A DNA stretch of 64,000 nt from Pseudomonas cremoricolorata DSM 17059 = NBRC 16634. Its GTDB lineage: Bacteria; Pseudomonadota; Gammaproteobacteria; Pseudomonadales; Pseudomonadaceae. Position 1 is the stretch's first letter; every line of letters starts with the position of its first letter. Below the pieces are notes generated by a model, which searched no databases, was not told where the DNA came from, and worked only from the letters and a program-made list of their open reading frames with translations. Position numbers and translations under genes: made by a program. Of the stretch, positions 16,976-26,407 are shown in pieces. Location of the stretch: NCBI RefSeq assembly GCF_000425745.1, contig NZ_AUEA01000006.1, forward strand, positions 310,001 through 374,000. Reading direction: 5' to 3'.

Positions 16976-18187
16976 CTAGGGGCGCAGCACCTTGCTCTGC
17001 AACACTTCCGAGCGACGTCCCAGCACACTCTCGCTGATCTGCACGAACTCCTCGGTACTCACGCTGGGCAAGCGCATCAGCGCGCGCACCACATCATCCA
17101 GCGAACGCTTGGCGTGGGTGTGAATGCGGATTTCGCTGTCCAGTGCCTGCAACAGCAACACCCCGCGCGCAACCTGGGCCGCAGAGGCTTGCTCGCCGCG
17201 CACGCTGGTCACCGCGGCGGCCTGTTTCTGCAAGCGCACTTGCAGCGCCTGGTAGCGATCCTCGCTGACGCCGCCGGCCCGGCGCAGCAGTTCGAACGCG
17301 TAATGCTGGTTGATGCTTTCGCTCAGCCAGTCACTGCGCTCGCGGTCACGGACTTGGGTGAACACCTGCACCACATCGCGCAGCAGCGGACTGGCGCCGT
17401 TGTCGTCGATCAATGCGCGGCCGCTGTGCAGGAAGATCGACTGATACCCCGCCGACGCGCCGCGCCACATGCCATCCCGAGCGCCGACCACCAATAGCTT
17501 GCCCGGGGTGCGCGGAAAGATCGCCTGGGCCTGCGGCCAGACCACGGTGAGCAAGGTCAGCGTGTCCATACGCCGCATGCCCTGGCCTTGCGGTGCAGCG
17601 ACAGTGACCTCGGTGTCACCCAGGCGGGCACGGCGGCTGCCCAGGTTACCGGCCAGCATCCAGCCGGTGGGGCGGTCGAACAGCCGTGACACGTTGTCGA
17701 TGCGGAACTTGTGCTTGCCGATCCGCGGCCAGGCGGTCTCGACGCTTTTCCAGCCCTCGGGAAGCGTGAAACTCAGACGCGCGACCAGCTCGGTGCCGTC
17801 CTGCTGATCGAGGCGCGCCGCAGGCACCAGTTGCTCACCGCGAAACACCGCCCAGTGCGGGGTGATGCGGCTGCTGAACACGCCGTTGGGCAGTGGTTGA
17901 TCCAGCCGCACGCGGTAGCTGAGCTGGCTCTTGCCGGGGCCCGGCTGCCAGACCCCACGTGTGCCTTGGCGCTGCCACTGGCCATCGGCGTGAAAGTCGC
18001 TATAGACCTCGCCGCTGCCCAGCGCGAAGTCCAGGCTGCGCACCATGCGGCCATCGGCCAGCGACAGCTGCACCTCGGCCTGGCCGCTTTGCGGCAACAG
18101 ACGCACGGAATAATCGAGGTCGACTTTCTTGGCGAAGGCAGGGCTGCTGAGCAACAGGCTCAACAGCAACAACAACCGGCAACGCAT
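16976..18187 (-). CDS. Exported M61/M1-peptidase-like protein lacking the zinc motif
   Basis: A 403-residue periplasmic protein with a Sec signal (1-19, ending SPAFA). An N-terminal beta-rich half precedes a helical part with DWLSESINQHYAFELL (about 298-313), which matches the WLSEG..EYY segment carrying the third zinc ligand in M61/M1 gluzincins. Where HExxH should stand (about 30 residues earlier) the sequence is LLRDVVQVFTQV, with no His, so peptidase activity is unlikely. It may be a binding or scaffold descendant of an aminopeptidase. The assignment is from motif comparison by eye. Confidence 0.55.
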   Translation of the reverse strand: MRCRLLLLLSLLLSSPAFAKKVDLDYSVRLLPQSGQAEVQLSLADGRMVRSLDFALGSGEVYSDFHADGQWQRQGTRGVWQPGPGKSQLSYRVRLDQPLPNGVFSSRITPHWAVFRGEQLVPAARLDQQDGTELVARLSFTLPEGWKSVETAWPRIGKHKFRIDNVSRLFDRPTGWMLAGNLGSRRARLGDTEVTVAAPQGQGMRRMDTLTLLTVVWPQAQAIFPRTPGKLLVVGARDGMWRGASAGYQSIFLHSGRALIDDNGASPLLRDVVQVFTQVRDRERSDWLSESINQHYAFELLRRAGGVSEDRYQALQVRLQKQAAAVTSVRGEQASAAQVARGVLLLQALDSEIRIHTHAKRSLDDVVRALMRLPSVSTEEFVQISESVLGRRSEVLQSKVLRP

Positions 18188-18227
18188 GCGGGGACTCCTT
18201 GTCGGGGCTGGGGATACAGGACGGCCG

Positions 18228-18677
18228 TCAGCCGGCGCGGAAGATCAGGTAGTCTTCCCAATCGTCTTCGTTGACCTGCGACTCGCTGAGCATGCGCCCG
18301 GCCTGGGAAATGCGCTGGGCGTGGACCTGGCTGCGGTCGCCGCAGACCAGCGGATGCCAGGCTGGAAGGTCCTGGCCTTCGCTGACCAGACGGTAGCCGC
18401 AGGTGGTCGGCAACCACTTGAACTGGTCGGCCTTGCCCGGCGTGAGCTGGATGCAGTCTGGCACGGCGGCGAAGCGCCCCGGGTAATCGCTGCACTGGCA
18501 GGTCTGCAGGTCGAGCAGCTTGCAGGCGATGCGCGTGTAGTACACGCCACCGTCGTCTTCATCCTCGAGCTTTTGCAGGCAGCACAGGCCGCAGCCGTCG
18601 CACAGCGACTCCCACTCGACCGCACTCAATTGTTCGAGGGTCTTGCGCCGCCAGAACGGCGCGGTGTCTGCGTTCAT
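18228..18677 (-). CDS. YcgN/UPF0260 cysteine-cluster protein
   Basis: A 149-residue cytoplasmic protein with many Cys: [11 protein letters not shown] (about 26-36), then [20 protein letters not shown] and CGD. The CxxCGxCC start and the [10 protein letters not shown] segment are hallmarks of the UPF0260/YcgN family, probably a metal or Fe-S binding protein of unknown function. ATG 18677 fits the family start better than 18695. It lies upstream of the M61-like gene on the same strand, 40 bp apart. Confidence 0.88.
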   Translation of the reverse strand: MNADTAPFWRRKTLEQLSAVEWESLCDGCGLCCLQKLEDEDDGGVYYTRIACKLLDLQTCQCSDYPGRFAAVPDCIQLTPGKADQFKWLPTTCGYRLVSEGQDLPAWHPLVCGDRSQVHAQRISQAGRMLSESQVNEDDWEDYLIFRAG

Positions 18678-18890
18678 CAAACAGGTTTCCAGCAATGGGT
18701 TTCAGGCCGCCGGGCGCGGCGGCGCCAGTCTAGAGCCTGCCCGACCGCTTTGCCAGACCGCTTGTCAGCGCTGCGGCTACGCGCTAGCGTGCAGCCTTTC
18801 CTACCCAGCGCCGGGCGCAACCCCAGGCTGTGGCGGGTTGCATCTGCGCCTGCCAGAGCCTTTTTGCCCCCTTTTTCGACAGGAGCCGCC

Positions 18891-19484
18891 ATGAGTGCCA
18901 ACCCTCGTATCACCGAGCATGCCATCGACGAGCAGTTCATCAACCGCTGGTCGCCGCGGGCGTTCAACGCCGAACCGATCAGCGAAGACACCCTGCTCAG
19001 CTTCATCGAAGCCGCGCGCTGGGCGCCTTCGGCCTACAACTCGCAGCCCTGGCGCTTCCTCTATGCACGCCGCGACAGCGCCCACTGGGAACACTTTCTC
19101 GACCTGCTGGTGCCGTTCAACCGCAGTTGGGCGCAGCACGCATCGGCCCTGGTGCTGATCCTCTCCAAGACCACCTTCACCGCCCCCGGCGCCAGCGAAG
19201 AAAGCCCGGCCCTGTGGCACACCTTCGACACCGGCGCAGCCTGGGGTCACCTGGCGCTGCAAGCGAGCCTGAGCGGCTGGCACACCCACGGCATGGCCGG
19301 TTTCGACCAGGCGCGCACGCGCAGCGAGCTGAACATCCCGGACGACTACGCCGTGCATGCCTTCGTTGCCATCGGCAAGCAGGGTGACAAGTCTACCCTG
19401 GCCGAAGCACTGCAAGCCCGTGAAGTGCCCAGCAGCCGCCTGCCGCTGAGCGCGCTGGCCGCTGAAGGCGAATTCAGCCTGTAA
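18891..19484 (+). CDS. Nitroreductase-family protein
   Basis: A 197-residue flavoprotein-type enzyme with AGGAG 5 bp before ATG 18891. FMN-binding features are RWSPRAFN (about 20-27), ARWAPSAYNSQPWRFL (about 43-58) and a C-terminal IGKQGD. The family reduces nitro, quinone or enone groups with NAD(P)H; the substrate is unknown. It stands alone, divergent from the ycgN gene. Confidence 0.88.
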   Translation: MSANPRITEHAIDEQFINRWSPRAFNAEPISEDTLLSFIEAARWAPSAYNSQPWRFLYARRDSAHWEHFLDLLVPFNRSWAQHASALVLILSKTTFTAPGASEESPALWHTFDTGAAWGHLALQASLSGWHTHGMAGFDQARTRSELNIPDDYAVHAFVAIGKQGDKSTLAEALQAREVPSSRLPLSALAAEGEFSL

Positions 19485-19526
19485 CGCACCTTGAGCGGCG
19501 GCCTGCCTGATGGCGGAGCCGCTGCG

Positions 19527-20459
19527 TCAATAGCCGCGCTGGAAATCCACCTCACCGCGCAGCGGCTCGCCGTTCTGATACGCCCGCAGATTCTCGACGA
19601 ACAGTCGCACCAGCGCCGGTGGTGATGTCGGTGCGGCGCTGTGGCCGGTGAGCAGCAGGCCCCAGGCGGTCCAGAACGGGTGCTTGGGCGGCAGCGGCTC
19701 CTGGCGGCAGACGTCGATCACCGCCCCGGCCAGATGCCCTTGGCGCAGCGCCTCGACCAGGTCGGCATCGACGATCGCCGCACCGCGCCCGGCATTGATC
19801 AGCAACGCATCAGGGTTGAACTGGCGCAGCAGCGCTGCGTCGTAGATGTCCTGCGTGGCGGGCGTGTCCGGCAGCAGGTTGAGCACGTAGTCGGTTTCTG
19901 CCACCAGCCGTGGCAGAGCTTCCAGGCCGGCCACTTCAAGGAACGGCGACTGCTCCCGCGCGCGATTGGCGACGCCGCGCAGAACCACTCCGAACGGCGC
20001 CAGGAACTGCGCCACCTGCTGGCCGATCTCGCCACAGCCGACGATCAGCACGCGCCGCCCCTCCAGGCTGCGCCCGGGGCGCTCATCCCAGCGCCGCTCC
20101 ACCTGGCTCAACAGCCGCGACAGCACATCACGCTCGTGGCTGAGCATGTAGGTGAGCATGTACTCGGCCATCACCTGACCGAACACGCCCACCGCACGGG
20201 TCAGCCGGTAGCCTTGCGGCACGCCTTCACGCAGCAGTGGCGTGATGCCGGCCCAGGTCGACTGCATCCAGCCGGGCAGCGCGCCGCTGCGCAGCAGATT
20301 GGCCAGCAGATCGGGCTGACCGAGCCAGATGTCGGCATCGGCCGCCATCCGTTGCAGTTCTGCGGGGTCGCCGCTGCTCAGCACCTGCACGTCAGGTGCA
20401 TGGTCGGCAAGCAGACGGGCATAGGTGGCGTGAGCCTTTTCGGCAATCAGCACGGGCAT
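19527..20459 (-). CDS. D-2-hydroxyacid dehydrogenase (GhrA-like)
   Basis: A 310-residue NAD(P)-dependent oxidoreductase with the nucleotide fold at VLIVGCGEIGQQVAQFL (about 136-152). The substrate-site Arg lies in NAGRGAAIVD (about 222-231), a Glu in CRQEPLPPKHPFW (about 250-262) and the catalytic His in TGHSAAPTS. The E-P-L-P and HPFW elements resemble glyoxylate/hydroxypyruvate reductase A. It probably reduces glyoxylate or hydroxypyruvate; the specificity is inferred. Confidence 0.85.
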   Translation of the reverse strand: MPVLIAEKAHATYARLLADHAPDVQVLSSGDPAELQRMAADADIWLGQPDLLANLLRSGALPGWMQSTWAGITPLLREGVPQGYRLTRAVGVFGQVMAEYMLTYMLSHERDVLSRLLSQVERRWDERPGRSLEGRRVLIVGCGEIGQQVAQFLAPFGVVLRGVANRAREQSPFLEVAGLEALPRLVAETDYVLNLLPDTPATQDIYDAALLRQFNPDALLINAGRGAAIVDADLVEALRQGHLAGAVIDVCRQEPLPPKHPFWTAWGLLLTGHSAAPTSPPALVRLFVENLRAYQNGEPLRGEVDFQRGY

Positions 20460-20534
20460 GGCAGGTGAACCTTGGCAGGCGATGCGGCCCGGTGGCGGGC
20501 CTGCATCAGGGGCGGGGCGTTGAAGAGGGTGAAC

Positions 20535-20828
20535 TCAAACTGGGTCGTTGCGGCGCAGCAGTTCTTCGGGCAGGTGCTCGATGTATTCCTCTTCGGCAGG
20601 CGGCATCTGCAGGTGATAGCCCTGGCTGTCGAGGTTTTCCAGCACCTTGGCGATGTCTTCACGGGCCAGGGTGCGCTCCGGGCTCAGCACCAGGTCGAAG
20701 GCGTGCACGGGCGTGCCGAAGGCTGGCAGCAGGCCTTGCGGTACTCGTTCGAGGCCCTCGGCCTTGAGCACGTACAGGTACATTTCGTTCTTGCGCGGGC
20801 TTTTGTAGATCGAACAGATGCGTTTCAT
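20535..20828 (-). CDS. ycgL: YcgL-domain protein
   Basis: A 97-residue protein matching the YcgL family: N-terminal [20 protein letters not shown], a central [18 protein letters not shown] and a C-terminal QGYHLQMPP. Its function is unknown, though it accompanies rnd in many gammaproteobacteria. The ATG overlaps the rnd stop codon (ATGA, 20825-20828), so the two are translationally coupled. Confidence 0.9.
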   Translation of the reverse strand: MKRICSIYKSPRKNEMYLYVLKAEGLERVPQGLLPAFGTPVHAFDLVLSPERTLAREDIAKVLENLDSQGYHLQMPPAEEEYIEHLPEELLRRNDPV

Positions 20829-21958
20829 TGCGGGTCTCCGGCGCCTGCCAGGTCATCGAGCAGGGCCTGGCCCATTCGCTCGCGGCGCCAGCCACGCAGC
20901 GAATCGGGCAATTGATATGGGCCGTTGGGGTAGCCGCTCTTGAGCAGCGCCTCGAGGGTTTTCTTGCGCAGCATCAGTTCCGGGGCGATGCCCAGCCGCT
21001 CGCCTTCGGCCTGGCCGATGGCGCGCAGGCGCTTGAGAATGCCGGAGGCTTCGATGGGCAGGGGTTCGGGTTGCGCGGGCGGCCAGGCCTCGGGCGGCAG
21101 GCTGCCGGCCTGTTTGAGCAGCTTGAGCAGCTGCTCGCCATCCTGGCGCAGGGTGCGCGGGTGGATGTCGTCGATACGGGCCAGGGCGGTGAGGCTTTCC
21201 GGCTGACTCTTGGCCATCGGCCACAGCGACTGCTCGCGCAGGATGCGGCTGCGTGGCACATCGCGGCTGCGTGCTTCGCGCTCGCGCCAGGCGCACAGCT
21301 CACGCAGCACGGCCAGCTGCTGGCGCGACAACTTCCAGGCCAGCTTGACGTCGCGGTACAGGCCCTCCGGCGGCACTTCGCGGCGCATCTGCGCGACCAG
21401 CTCGGCACCGTCTTCCAGCACCCAGGCGAATTTGTCGGAGGGCAGCCGTGGGCGCAGCGCCGAGAACAGCTCGGCCAGATGCACGGCGTCTTCGGCGGCA
21501 TAGCTGACCTGGGTGTCGGACAACGGCCGCTGCAGCCAGTCGGAGCGCGTCTCGCCCTTGGGCAGCTCGATGCCGAGCACCTCGTGGACCAGGCGCGAGT
21601 AACCCATCGAGAAGCCGATGTTCAGGTAACCCGCCGCCAGCTGAGTGTCGAACAGCGGCTGCGGCAGCTTGCCGGTCAGGCGCAGCAACACTTCGAGGTC
21701 TTCGCTGCAGGCATGCAGCACCTTGATCACCGCAGGGTCTTCGAGCAGTTCGCCAAGCGGTGCCCAGTCGCCGATGGTCAGCGGATCGATGAGAAAGGCG
21801 CGTTGCCCGTCACCGATCTGGATCAACCCGGCCTTGGGGTAGAAGGTGTCGACGCGCATGAACTCGGTGTCGACGGCCACGAACGGCAGTTCGTGCCAGT
21901 GCCGGCAGTGTTCGGCCAAGGCCTGATCGTCACGGATCCAGAGTATTTCGATGGGCAC
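20825..21958 (-). CDS. rnd: Ribonuclease D
   Basis: A 377-residue 3'-5' exoribonuclease that trims tRNA and other structured RNA precursors. The N-terminal DEDD exonuclease domain shows VAVDTEF (Asp, Glu, about 28-34), the Asp of [21 protein letters not shown] and the YAAEDAVHL motif (Tyr and Asp, DEDDy subclass, about 173-181). The HRDC domain spans about 210-290, with a further helical C-terminal domain. It is the first gene of the rnd-ycgL pair. Confidence 0.95.
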   Translation of the reverse strand: MPIEILWIRDDQALAEHCRHWHELPFVAVDTEFMRVDTFYPKAGLIQIGDGQRAFLIDPLTIGDWAPLGELLEDPAVIKVLHACSEDLEVLLRLTGKLPQPLFDTQLAAGYLNIGFSMGYSRLVHEVLGIELPKGETRSDWLQRPLSDTQVSYAAEDAVHLAELFSALRPRLPSDKFAWVLEDGAELVAQMRREVPPEGLYRDVKLAWKLSRQQLAVLRELCAWREREARSRDVPRSRILREQSLWPMAKSQPESLTALARIDDIHPRTLRQDGEQLLKLLKQAGSLPPEAWPPAQPEPLPIEASGILKRLRAIGQAEGERLGIAPELMLRKKTLEALLKSGYPNGPYQLPDSLRGWRRERMGQALLDDLAGAGDPQ

Positions 21959-22162
21959 GAGGCTCTCCTACAAACAGTGGCGCGCAGTATATACGTCGTC
22001 GCCCCTGCGGGTGAAACCCGCACGGTTCTGACCGGTCACAAGGCAGTAAGGATGACGCGCCCACCGCCCTGGGCTGCGTGCCTACCCGGCAAGTTCGCCA
22101 GCCACCGGCAGCGCGTCTATCCTCAGCCACACCACCCTGTACCCTTGAACCGAGGTGAAGAG

Positions 22163-22399
22163 ATGCCAGTTCCGCACGATTTGCTCGCCGACCTGAACAT
22201 GACTGCCGACACCTTCCAGGCGCTGATCGACGAGGATCACAACCTGCACACCCTGCACAAGCAGTACAACGCCAAGGACAAAGAAGTGCTGGTGGCCGAG
22301 CGCAATGGCACCAGCGACGAGACCATCAACCGCATGCGCAAAGAGCGCCTGCTGCTCAAGGACCAGATCGAGCGCATCGTCCACCCAACCCAGAACTGA
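22163..22399 (+). CDS. YdcH/DUF465-family protein (78 aa)
   Basis: A short, highly charged helical protein (EDHNLHTLHKQYNAKDKEV..RMRKERLLLKDQIERIV) that fits the DUF465/YdcH coiled-coil family. The GAGGTGAAG upstream of ATG 22163 serves as ribosome binding site; the much longer reading frame upstream is antisense to rnd. The function is unknown. Confidence 0.85.
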   Translation: MPVPHDLLADLNMTADTFQALIDEDHNLHTLHKQYNAKDKEVLVAERNGTSDETINRMRKERLLLKDQIERIVHPTQN

Positions 22400-22445
22400 C
22401 CCCTCGCCACTGGACTGCGCCCGGCTCGGCCGGGCCAGCCCTGGT

Positions 22446-23612
22446 TCAACCCGCTGCCGCAGCCAGTGCCGTGTCCAGGTCGTCGATCAGGTCGCGGTAG
22501 TCCTCGACGCCCACCGATAGCCGCAGCAGGTTCTCGCTGATGCCCATGCCGTGCTTCTGCTCCGCGCTGAGCGAGCAATGCGACATGCTCCAGGAATGGT
22601 TGATCATGCTCTCGACCCCGCCCAGCGAGTCGGCCAGCACGAACAACTGCAATGCCTCGACCAGCCGGTTGAGCGCGGCGTGATCGCCCTTCACGCGCAT
22701 CGCCACCACCGCCCCGCCGCTGCGCATCTGCCGTTGGCACAGGGCGTGCTGGGGATGGCTGGGCAACCCCGGGTAGAACACCTGCTCGACCTGCGCATGG
22801 TTCTCAAGGAAGCGCGCCACCTGCAGGGCATTGGCGCACTGGCGCTCCATGCGTACATCCAGGGTCTTCAGCCCACGCAGTGCCAGGTAGCAGTCGAACG
22901 GCCCCTGCACTGCGCCAATGCTCATGCTGATCCGCCGCAGCCGCGCCAGCAGGGCGTCATCGGCGGCGACCACGATGCCGCCGGTCAGATCCGAGTGGCC
23001 GCCGATGTATTTGCTCGCCGAGTGCATCACCAGATCGACGCCGAGGCTGATCGGCCGCTGGTTCCAGGGCGAACAGAAGGTGTTGTCGATGCAGGTGAGG
23101 ATGCCCCGGGCCCTGGCCAGCTCGCACAGCGCCTTGATATCGACCAGGTGCAGCAGCGGGTTGGTCGGCGATTCGATCCAGATCAGCTGGGTATTGGGCC
23201 GTAGGGCGGCAGCGACGGCGCCCAGGTCGTTGAGGTCGACATAAGTGGTGGTCAGCCCAGAGGTGCGCCCGCGAAAGTCCTCGAGAATACGGAACGTACC
23301 GCCGTAGACACCGTTCATGACCACCACGTGGGCGTCCTTGGGCAGCAGCTCGAGCACGGTGGCGGTGGCGTTGACGCCTGAGGCACAGGCGACCGCACCG
23401 ACGCCCTCTTCCAGCGCCGCCACGCAGCTTTCATAGGCGTGCCGGGTCGGGTTGCCGACCCGGCTGTAGGAATATTCGGGCGCGTCGTCGAGGCTGCGCT
23501 TGATGAACGAGCTGGCGGTGACGATGGGCGGGAAGATGGCATTGTCGGCGACGCGGGACTGCTCGCCAGCGTGAATCGTACGGGTGGCAAAACTGCGCGG
23601 CTTGTCGGCCAT
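22446..23612 (-). CDS. Cys/Met-metabolism PLP enzyme (cystathionine/methionine gamma-lyase type)
   Basis: A 388-residue PLP enzyme of the gamma-subfamily. The start at 23612 has GGAG 8 bp upstream. Signatures are YSRVGNPTRHAYE (about 53-65), ASGVNATATVL, the ESPTNPLL segment and the Schiff-base lysine in HSASKYIGGHSDLTGG (Lys201), then SLGGVESM near the C-terminus. The family includes methionine gamma-lyase, cystathionine gamma-lyase and O-acylhomoserine sulfhydrylase. The divergent Lrp/AsnC regulator 139 bp away suggests amino-acid-controlled catabolism, but the substrate is not settled. Confidence 0.85.
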   Translation of the reverse strand: MADKPRSFATRTIHAGEQSRVADNAIFPPIVTASSFIKRSLDDAPEYSYSRVGNPTRHAYESCVAALEEGVGAVACASGVNATATVLELLPKDAHVVVMNGVYGGTFRILEDFRGRTSGLTTTYVDLNDLGAVAAALRPNTQLIWIESPTNPLLHLVDIKALCELARARGILTCIDNTFCSPWNQRPISLGVDLVMHSASKYIGGHSDLTGGIVVAADDALLARLRRISMSIGAVQGPFDCYLALRGLKTLDVRMERQCANALQVARFLENHAQVEQVFYPGLPSHPQHALCQRQMRSGGAVVAMRVKGDHAALNRLVEALQLFVLADSLGGVESMINHSWSMSHCSLSAEQKHGMGISENLLRLSVGVEDYRDLIDDLDTALAAAAG

Positions 23613-23751
23613 GGCGGGCTCCGGTGGCAGGGAAGTGGCGTCACTATGGCACAGGCATCGCCGACAGCGACGCAGCCACACGCCAAGGGATGCTTTTTCC
23701 GGTCCAGCCGGTAGTCTTAGGGGCTTCACCCTCAGGATCGACCGCAACGCC

Positions 23752-24213
23752 ATGGACAGTTTCGACCAGCATATCCTCACCCTGCTGCAGCGCGATGCCT
23801 CGATTTCGCTCAAAGACCTGGCCGAGGCCGTCAACCTCTCGACCACCCCCTGCTGGAAACGGGTCAAGCGCCTGGAGGAGGACGGCTATATACGCGGCCG
23901 GGTCGCCCTGCTCGACCCGGAACGCCTCGGCCTGGGCCTGACGGTGTTCGTCCAGCTCAAGACCCAGCGCCACGACAGCGCCTGGCTGGAGCGCTTCGGC
24001 GCCACTATCACGGCGTTCGAAGAGGTGATGGAGTGCTACCGCATGGCCGGTGACTGGGACTACCTGCTGCGTGTGGTGGTGGCCGATATCGCCGCCTACG
24101 ACCGCTTCTACAAGAAGCTGATCAACTGCACCGAAGGCTTCTCCAACGTGACCTCGAGCTTTGCCATGGAAAAGATGAAGTACACCACCGCCTACCCCGT
24201 ACGTCGCAGTTGA
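23752..24213 (+). CDS. Lrp/AsnC-family transcriptional regulator
   Basis: A 153-residue regulator with an N-terminal winged helix-turn-helix (about 1-60; LTLLQRDASISLKDLAEAVNLS, then CWKRVKRLEEDGYI) and a C-terminal RAM/AsnC ligand domain (about 65-145, including GDWDYLLRVVV). It is divergent from the gamma-lyase-type gene, so it most likely controls that gene in response to an amino acid, as for MdeR- or DecR-like regulators. No clear operator could be picked in the 139-bp spacer. Confidence 0.9.
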   Translation: MDSFDQHILTLLQRDASISLKDLAEAVNLSTTPCWKRVKRLEEDGYIRGRVALLDPERLGLGLTVFVQLKTQRHDSAWLERFGATITAFEEVMECYRMAGDWDYLLRVVVADIAAYDRFYKKLINCTEGFSNVTSSFAMEKMKYTTAYPVRRS

Positions 24214-24255
24214 ACGTCGATAGAGGCGATCGATGGTACGGTCGGTGAAAGCGAT

Positions 24256-24287
24256 TTGACGGCGCCCCGATTCACGCTATAGCGTGA
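24256..24287 (+). promoter_or_regulatory. Putative moaA promoter overlapped by a perfect palindrome
   Basis: TTGACG (24256-24261) and TATAGC (24278-24283) are 16 bp apart, a plausible sigma-70 promoter 66 bp before the moaA start. The -10 box lies within a perfect 16-bp palindrome, TCACGCTATAGCGTGA (24272-24287), placed where a repressor would block RNA polymerase. Confidence 0.45.
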
Positions 24288-24352
24288 CCCCATGCCGGGA
24301 CGCGCTGCACCCAGGGCTCCTGGCAACTCTATCTGGCAACACAGGCAACGAC

Positions 24353-25348
24353 GTGAACGACGCTCTGATCGACGGTTTCAATCGCAAGATCGACTACCTG
24401 CGGATGTCAGTGACCGACCGTTGCGATTTCCGCTGCGTCTATTGCATGGCCGAAGACATGCAGTTCCTGCCGCGCCAACAGATTCTTTCCCTCGAAGAGC
24501 TGTACCAGATCGCCGAACGTTTCGTCGCCCTTGGCACGCGCAAGATTCGCCTCACCGGCGGCGAGCCGCTGGTGCGCCAAGGCATCGTCGAGCTGTGCCA
24601 GCGCATCGCTGCCCTGCCGGGCCTGCGCGAACTGTGCCTGACCAGCAACGGCTCGCAACTGCCGCGCCTGGCCCAACCGTTGTTCGACGCCGGTGTCACC
24701 CGGCTCAACATCAGCCTCGACAGCCTGAGGCCCGAACGCTTCCGCCAACTGACCCGCACCGGCGACCTCGCCCAGGTCATCGCCGGCATCGACGCTGCAC
24801 GCGCCGCAGGCTTTCGGCGCACCAAGCTCAACGCGGTGGTGCTCAAGGGGCGCAACGACGACGAACTGGTCGACCTTGTACGTTTTGCCATCGAGCGTGA
24901 GCTGGATATCACCTTCATCGAGGAAATGCCGCTCGGGGTCATCAGCGAGCACGAGCGCGGCGAATCCTTCTGTTCCAGCGATGAAGTGCGCGAACGCCTG
25001 GCCGAACATTTCACTCTGATCGAGTCGGCTGAGTCTTCAGCGGGCCCCGCGCGTTACTGGCGCCTGGCCGAAGCCGCGCAAACGCGAGTCGGCTTCATTT
25101 CACCGCACAGCCACAACTTCTGCGCCACCTGCAACCGCGTGCGCCTGACCGTCGAGGGTCGTCTGTTGCTGTGCCTGGGCAACGAGCATTCGCTGGACCT
25201 CAAGCAGGTCGTGCGTGCCCACCCTGGTGACCGCGCACGGCTCGAAGCCGCCATCCGTGAAGCTGTGCAGCTCAAGCCTTACCGGCATCACTTCGAGGTC
25301 GGCGGTGATGTGCAGATTCTGCGCTTCATGAACATGACCGGCGGCTGA
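24353..25348 (+). CDS. moaA: GTP 3',8-cyclase MoaA
   Basis: A radical-SAM enzyme that makes (8S)-3',8-cyclo-7,8-dihydro-GTP, the first step of molybdenum cofactor synthesis. From GTG 24353 it has 331 residues, the normal length; the ATG-type start at 24284 would add 23 residues without similarity. The SAM cluster is Cys24, Cys28 and Cys31 (CDFRCVYC). The second cluster is Cys257, Cys260 and Cys274 (CATC..LLLC). The protein ends in Gly-Gly, which is essential in the family. No other moa genes are nearby, so this may be a second or isolated copy. Confidence 0.93.
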   Translation: MNDALIDGFNRKIDYLRMSVTDRCDFRCVYCMAEDMQFLPRQQILSLEELYQIAERFVALGTRKIRLTGGEPLVRQGIVELCQRIAALPGLRELCLTSNGSQLPRLAQPLFDAGVTRLNISLDSLRPERFRQLTRTGDLAQVIAGIDAARAAGFRRTKLNAVVLKGRNDDELVDLVRFAIERELDITFIEEMPLGVISEHERGESFCSSDEVRERLAEHFTLIESAESSAGPARYWRLAEAAQTRVGFISPHSHNFCATCNRVRLTVEGRLLLCLGNEHSLDLKQVVRAHPGDRARLEAAIREAVQLKPYRHHFEVGGDVQILRFMNMTGG

Positions 25349-25469
25349 GGCCAGCTGCGCATGCAGACCATCGACGCCGCTCACCACACGATCAACGCGC
25401 TCTATTAAGGATGGCGGCAACCCCCAGACTTGGTTATGGTCACAGACCTACGCACGCGCAGGTTTTTCC

Positions 25470-26354
25470 ATGGACATCAAGCAGCTCAAATTCCTTCTGG
25501 CCCTCGACCAGACCCGCCACTTCGGCCAGGCTGCCGCCCTCTGCCATGTCACCCAACCGACCTTGTCGATGCGCCTGCGCAACCTGGAAGACGAGCTGGA
25601 GCTGACCCTGGTCAAGCGCGGCCAGCGCTTCGAAGGCTTCACCGAAGCCGGCGAGCGTATTCTGGCCTGGGCGCGCACGCTGCTGGCGGCGCACGACGGC
25701 CTGCACGCCGAGGCCGCCAGTTGCCGTGGTCAGGTGGTGGGCAATCTGCGCCTGGGCTCGGTGCCATTGGCCAGCTTCAATCCCATGAGCCTGCTGGTGC
25801 CGCTGCGTGCCGAACACCCCGGCCTGCAGTTTCAGCTGTCCTCGCTCAGTTCCGAGCAGATCATCGATGGCCTGAGCCGTAACCAGCTCGACCTGGGCAT
25901 CTGCTACCTGGATCAGGTCGACACCCGCTACTTCGACGTGCTCGAACTCGGGGTCACTACCATGGGCCTGCTGTACGACACCCGGCATCACCGCTTCGAC
26001 ACCGAGCAGTTGGCATGGCAGGCCCTGAGCAGCCTCACCCTGGGCCTGCCGAGCAAAGGCATGCATTACCGCCAGTCGCTCGACCTGAGCCTGCGCAGCC
26101 TCGGCCTGGAGCCTCGGGTGGTGCTGGAGAGCGACTCGACCTTCCAGTTGCTGCAGGCGGTCAGCAGTGGCCTGTGCTGCGCGGTGATGCCGCTGGACTT
26201 CGGCCTTGAAGATGCCAGCGAGCACCTGCGCATCGTGCCGCTCGAAGATGCGCGCATCCGCAGCCAGCTGGGCCTGCTGCTGCGCCGCAGCGAACCGCGT
26301 TCGGCCATCGCCGAGCAGTGTTTCGCCCAGGCGCAGAAACTCTTCGCCGCCTGA
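25470..26354 (+). CDS. LysR-family transcriptional regulator
   Basis: A 294-residue regulator with an N-terminal helix-turn-helix (about 1-60; [28 protein letters not shown]) and a C-terminal periplasmic-binding-like effector domain (about 90-290). It lies 121 bp after moaA and 53 bp before apeB, all on the same strand. The effector and targets are unknown; neither neighbour is divergent, so there is no obvious local target. Confidence 0.9.
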   Translation: MDIKQLKFLLALDQTRHFGQAAALCHVTQPTLSMRLRNLEDELELTLVKRGQRFEGFTEAGERILAWARTLLAAHDGLHAEAASCRGQVVGNLRLGSVPLASFNPMSLLVPLRAEHPGLQFQLSSLSSEQIIDGLSRNQLDLGICYLDQVDTRYFDVLELGVTTMGLLYDTRHHRFDTEQLAWQALSSLTLGLPSKGMHYRQSLDLSLRSLGLEPRVVLESDSTFQLLQAVSSGLCCAVMPLDFGLEDASEHLRIVPLEDARIRSQLGLLLRRSEPRSAIAEQCFAQAQKLFAA

Positions 26355-26407
26355 TCAGCGCGCGACAAACTGCGTTAAACTCGCGCCTCTGCTGTCTGGA
26401 GCGACCT

